From an uncultured Candidatus Saccharibacteria bacterium (GTDB lineage: Bacteria; Patescibacteriota; Saccharimonadia; Saccharimonadales; Saccharimonadaceae), in assembly GCA_937876715.1 (NCBI GenBank), contig CALEGA010000012.1, positions 1 through 6,384 of the forward strand: a DNA stretch of 6,384 nt, read 5' to 3'. The translations under genes and the position numbers were made by a program. Below are positions 4,986 to 6,384 of this stretch, in pieces. The first letter of the stretch is position 1. Every line of letters begins with the position of its first letter. The notes under the pieces were generated by a model. It did no database searches, was not told the DNA's origin, and worked only from the letters and a program-made list of their open reading frames with translations.

Positions 4986-5709
4986 TCAGAAAAAACCTGT
5001 TCGCTATATGGACTTCGTTAGCCATAAACCAAAAGCTAACGCGGATCCTTTGGCATCTCGTCCTGCTTCTCGTCCCGTCGCCAAGCCTAAGCCCGTCGCC
5101 AAGGTTCACTCTGTCGCCGACCAAATCCCGCCCAAAGGCGTCCACAAACCGGTCGAGCATCATCCAGAACGCGCGCCCAAGATAGAAACTTCCAACACTG
5201 TCTCCGTCAAAAAGAGGGAAGAAAAGCCTTATATCTCCCGCACGCCCGCCACTTCGCGCGACCTCTATGCCAAGGCAATTGACCCGAACCAACCCAAAGA
5301 AAGAGATGACCTCGCCATCAAAGCCGCCGCTGCTATCTCTGGCGGCGCCAAGCCCGCTCCGAAAGCTCCTGACAATAATGCCTATTCTCTCGGCGGCAAG
5401 TCTCCGTTCCTCCCCAATTACACCGTCAGCAAGCGCCCGCTTTCCGACTCCGTCCCGACCAAAAAACGTGACAATTACGAAAAACTCAGCTTCCTCGGCG
5501 TCAACGAAGAGCCGACTTCTCGCAAAAACGTCTATGACAAAGCGAATAAGTCGGACAAAACCCCCGAAAAAGACAAAAAGGCAAAAACCGTCAAGGTCAT
5601 CGACGACACCAAAAAGAAGCGCGGTATCCCGACGTGGCTCGTTATCATTATTACTATCATCCTCGGCGCTGCTGTTGGCGCAGGCGTTTACTTCCTTCTT
5701 CCCAAATAA
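4972..5709 (+). CDS. Disordered, C-terminally membrane-anchored protein of unknown function
   Basis: The 245-residue protein is not recognised. Residues 1-218 are rich in Lys, Pro, Ala, Ser and Asp, with little predicted fold and local repeats (ASRPASRPVAKPKPVAKV). Residues about 221-243 form one hydrophobic helix (WLVIIITIILGAAVGAGVYFLL) ending one or two residues before the C-terminus. A KKKR cluster just before the helix argues for a cytoplasmic N-terminal domain, so it would be a tail-anchored protein. Short more ordered-looking segments, PFLPNYTVSKRPLS and NYEKLSFLGV, may be binding motifs. The start overlaps tpiA by 14 nt and has only a weak Shine-Dalgarno (GAGTGAAAG). A scaffold or envelope-tethering role is possible but is only a guess. 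The C-ending codon bias like that of its neighbours supports real coding. Confidence 0.8.
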   Translation: MPTTSQKKPVRYMDFVSHKPKANADPLASRPASRPVAKPKPVAKVHSVADQIPPKGVHKPVEHHPERAPKIETSNTVSVKKREEKPYISRTPATSRDLYAKAIDPNQPKERDDLAIKAAAAISGGAKPAPKAPDNNAYSLGGKSPFLPNYTVSKRPLSDSVPTKKRDNYEKLSFLGVNEEPTSRKNVYDKANKSDKTPEKDKKAKTVKVIDDTKKKRGIPTWLVIIITIILGAAVGAGVYFLLPK

Positions 5710-5718
5710 CTTTGATTA

Positions 5719-5727
5719 TGTTACAAT
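5719..5727 (+). promoter_or_regulatory. Extended -10 of the tRNA-His/tRNA-Gly unit
   Basis: TGTTACAAT (5719-5727) is an extended -10. A possible -35, TTCCCA, lies 17 bp upstream at 5699-5704, inside the end of the preceding gene. The expected start is about 5734, about 5 nt before tRNA-His. Confidence 0.55.
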
Positions 5728-5738
5728 AATATAGATCT

Positions 5739-5816
5739 GGTGGGATTAGCTCAGCTGGTTAGAGCGTCTGATTGTGGTCCAGAAGGTCGTCGGTTCGATC
5801 CCGATATCCCACCCCA
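5739..5816 (+). tRNA. tRNA-His(GUG), CCA encoded
   Basis: The acceptor GUGGGAU (5740-5746) pairs with AUCCCAC (5806-5812). The extra G-1 at 5739 faces discriminator C at 5813, the histidine identity pair. CCA is at 5814-5816. The anticodon loop UUGUGGU contains GUG (5774-5776). The D arm (5749-5765) and T arm (5789-5805, loop UUCGAUC) are regular. The closing anticodon-stem pair 31-39 is A5771 against C5779, a mismatch. Confidence 0.96.
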
Positions 5817-5835
5817 GATTCAACCAAATCACCGC

Positions 5836-5910
5836 GCGGGTATAGTACAGCGGTTAGTATATCAGTTTTCCAAACTGAGGATTGGAGTTCGACCCTCCAT
5901 ACCCGCACCA
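5836..5910 (+). tRNA. tRNA-Gly(UCC), CCA encoded
   Basis: The acceptor GCGGGUA (5836-5842) pairs with UACCCGC (5900-5906). The discriminator is A5907 and CCA is at 5908-5910. The anticodon stem-loop UCAGU-UUUCCAA-ACUGA carries UCC (5869-5871), which reads GGA and probably GGG. It lies 19 nt after tRNA-His, has no promoter of its own that I can see, and is presumably co-transcribed. Confidence 0.96.
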
Positions 5911-5912
5911 AC

Positions 5913-5938
5913 AAAAAACGCCCAGAAGGGCGCTTTTT
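5913..5938. terminator. Bidirectional terminator between tRNA-Gly and the dehydrogenase gene
   Basis: CGCCC (5919-5923) and GGGCG (5928-5932) pair around an AGAA loop. On the plus strand CTTTTT follows. On the minus strand TTTTTT follows (5918-5913), so it can end both convergent transcripts. It sits 7 nt beyond the dehydrogenase stop. Confidence 0.85.
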
Positions 5939-5945
5939 CTATATA

Positions 5946-6384
5946 TTATATACAAGTATATCCGCCATCAACCGGCATAATTAAGCCCGTAACATACGAC
6001 GCTTCTTTCGAAGCGAGGAACACCGCCGCGGCGTCCAGCTCCCCTGGCTTGCCGTACCTCTCCATCGGCACGTGCGTCTTCGCAAACTCTTGGAATCTCG
6101 GCGTGTCGAGCACCGGCTTCGTCAGCTCGGTCTCAAAATACCCCGGGCAAATCGCATTACAGGTCACGCCCTTAGTGGCAAGCTCCGCCGCCACGGCGCG
6201 TGTAAAGTTCACTACGCCACCCTTAGACGAATGATACGCCACCGTATGAATCTCAGTATTCCCCACCAACCCATACATCGACGCAATATTGATAATTCGC
6301 CCGTAACCAGCCTCCGCCATCAGCTTCCCAAACGCCCGTGTCATCTTAAACACCGAGGTCAAATCTGTCGCGATGGTAAAATCC
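5946..6384 (-). CDS. Short-chain dehydrogenase/reductase, N-terminus beyond the window edge
   Basis: The frame is open to the right edge (reading DFTIATDLTSVFKMTRAF), so the NAD(P)-binding N-terminal half is missing. About 145 residues are visible. They carry the classical SDR marks: the catalytic serine in RIINIASMYG, the catalytic Y-x-x-x-K in AYHSSKGG, the CPGYFETELT segment after strand 6, and the C-terminal FLASKEASYVTGLIMPVDGG. The GYFxTELT wording and the PMERYGKPGELDAAAVFL stretch resemble gluconate 5-dehydrogenase/IdnO-type and 2-deoxygluconate 3-dehydrogenase-type enzymes more than strict FabG. The true substrate cannot be fixed from this half. The stop is TAA at 5948-5946. The gene is convergent with the tRNAs, and its codons prefer G in the third position, the mirror of the plus-strand genes. 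The TTG at 6362 is internal and not the start. Confidence 0.9.
   Translation of the reverse strand, partial: DFTIATDLTSVFKMTRAFGKLMAEAGYGRIINIASMYGLVGNTEIHTVAYHSSKGGVVNFTRAVAAELATKGVTCNAICPGYFETELTKPVLDTPRFQEFAKTHVPMERYGKPGELDAAAVFLASKEASYVTGLIMPVDGGYTCI

Noticed and set aside
5740..6234. Plus-strand open frame across the tRNA genes
   Set aside because: It reads straight through tRNA-His, tRNA-Gly, a terminator and the antisense of the dehydrogenase.
6360..6362. TTG at 6362 (minus) as the dehydrogenase start
   Set aside because: The frame continues to the window edge with SDR-like sequence, and the cofactor-binding half of the fold must lie upstream.

Overview
The window looks like a piece of a compact bacterial chromosome, most plausibly from the Patescibacteria/CPR radiation and perhaps Saccharibacteria-like. 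That placement is an inference. It rests on the mix of genes (a murJ homologue, a membrane-anchored DsbA-like protein, a type IV pilin-like protein, a phosphomannomutase-like HAD protein, tpiA and a disordered tail-anchored protein), the tight packing, the apparently leaderless mRNAs and the strong strand-dependent base skew. No 16S gene is present to confirm it. All complete genes read cleanly with the standard bacterial code; TGA is never used inside a gene.

Layout. Positions 1-1510 hold the 3' part of a MurJ/MviN lipid II flippase gene. Positions 1511-2022 hold no large gene but are densely organised. A good promoter leads to a roughly 205-nt candidate structured RNA (about 1558-1762), a rod of nested helices followed by an intrinsic terminator, with a 6S-like outline. 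A second promoter then leads to a candidate 29-codon basic small protein (1849-1938) and another terminator. Next come a DsbA-like membrane-anchored thiol oxidoreductase gene (2023-2778), a bidirectional terminator, tRNA-Ser(UGA) on the minus strand, and, reading away from it, a pilin-like gene (2940-3338) in a likely operon with a HAD-IIB/phosphomannomutase-like gene (3349-4134). tpiA (4203-4985) has its own promoter and overlaps a gene for a disordered, C-terminally membrane-anchored protein of unknown function (4972-5709). tRNA-His(GUG) and tRNA-Gly(UCC) follow, then a bidirectional terminator, and finally a convergent, partial short-chain dehydrogenase gene (5946 to beyond the right edge, minus strand).

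How it fits together. The genes fall into cell envelope work (MurJ, DsbA-like protein, pilin, tail-anchored protein), central sugar metabolism (TpiA, the HAD protein, the dehydrogenase) and translation (three tRNAs, all with encoded CCA). The DsbA-like protein could oxidise the two C-terminal cysteines of the neighbouring pilin. Promoters share an extended -10 of the type TGnTAYAAT. In three genes this element ends only 6-7 nt before the ATG, so the mRNAs should be essentially leaderless. The internal gene at 3349 has a canonical Shine-Dalgarno instead.

The most novel material is in 1511-2022: the 6S-like RNA candidate with a tandem GAACAA...TTGTTC repeat, and the small basic ORF with an unusual start region. 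Both need comparative confirmation.
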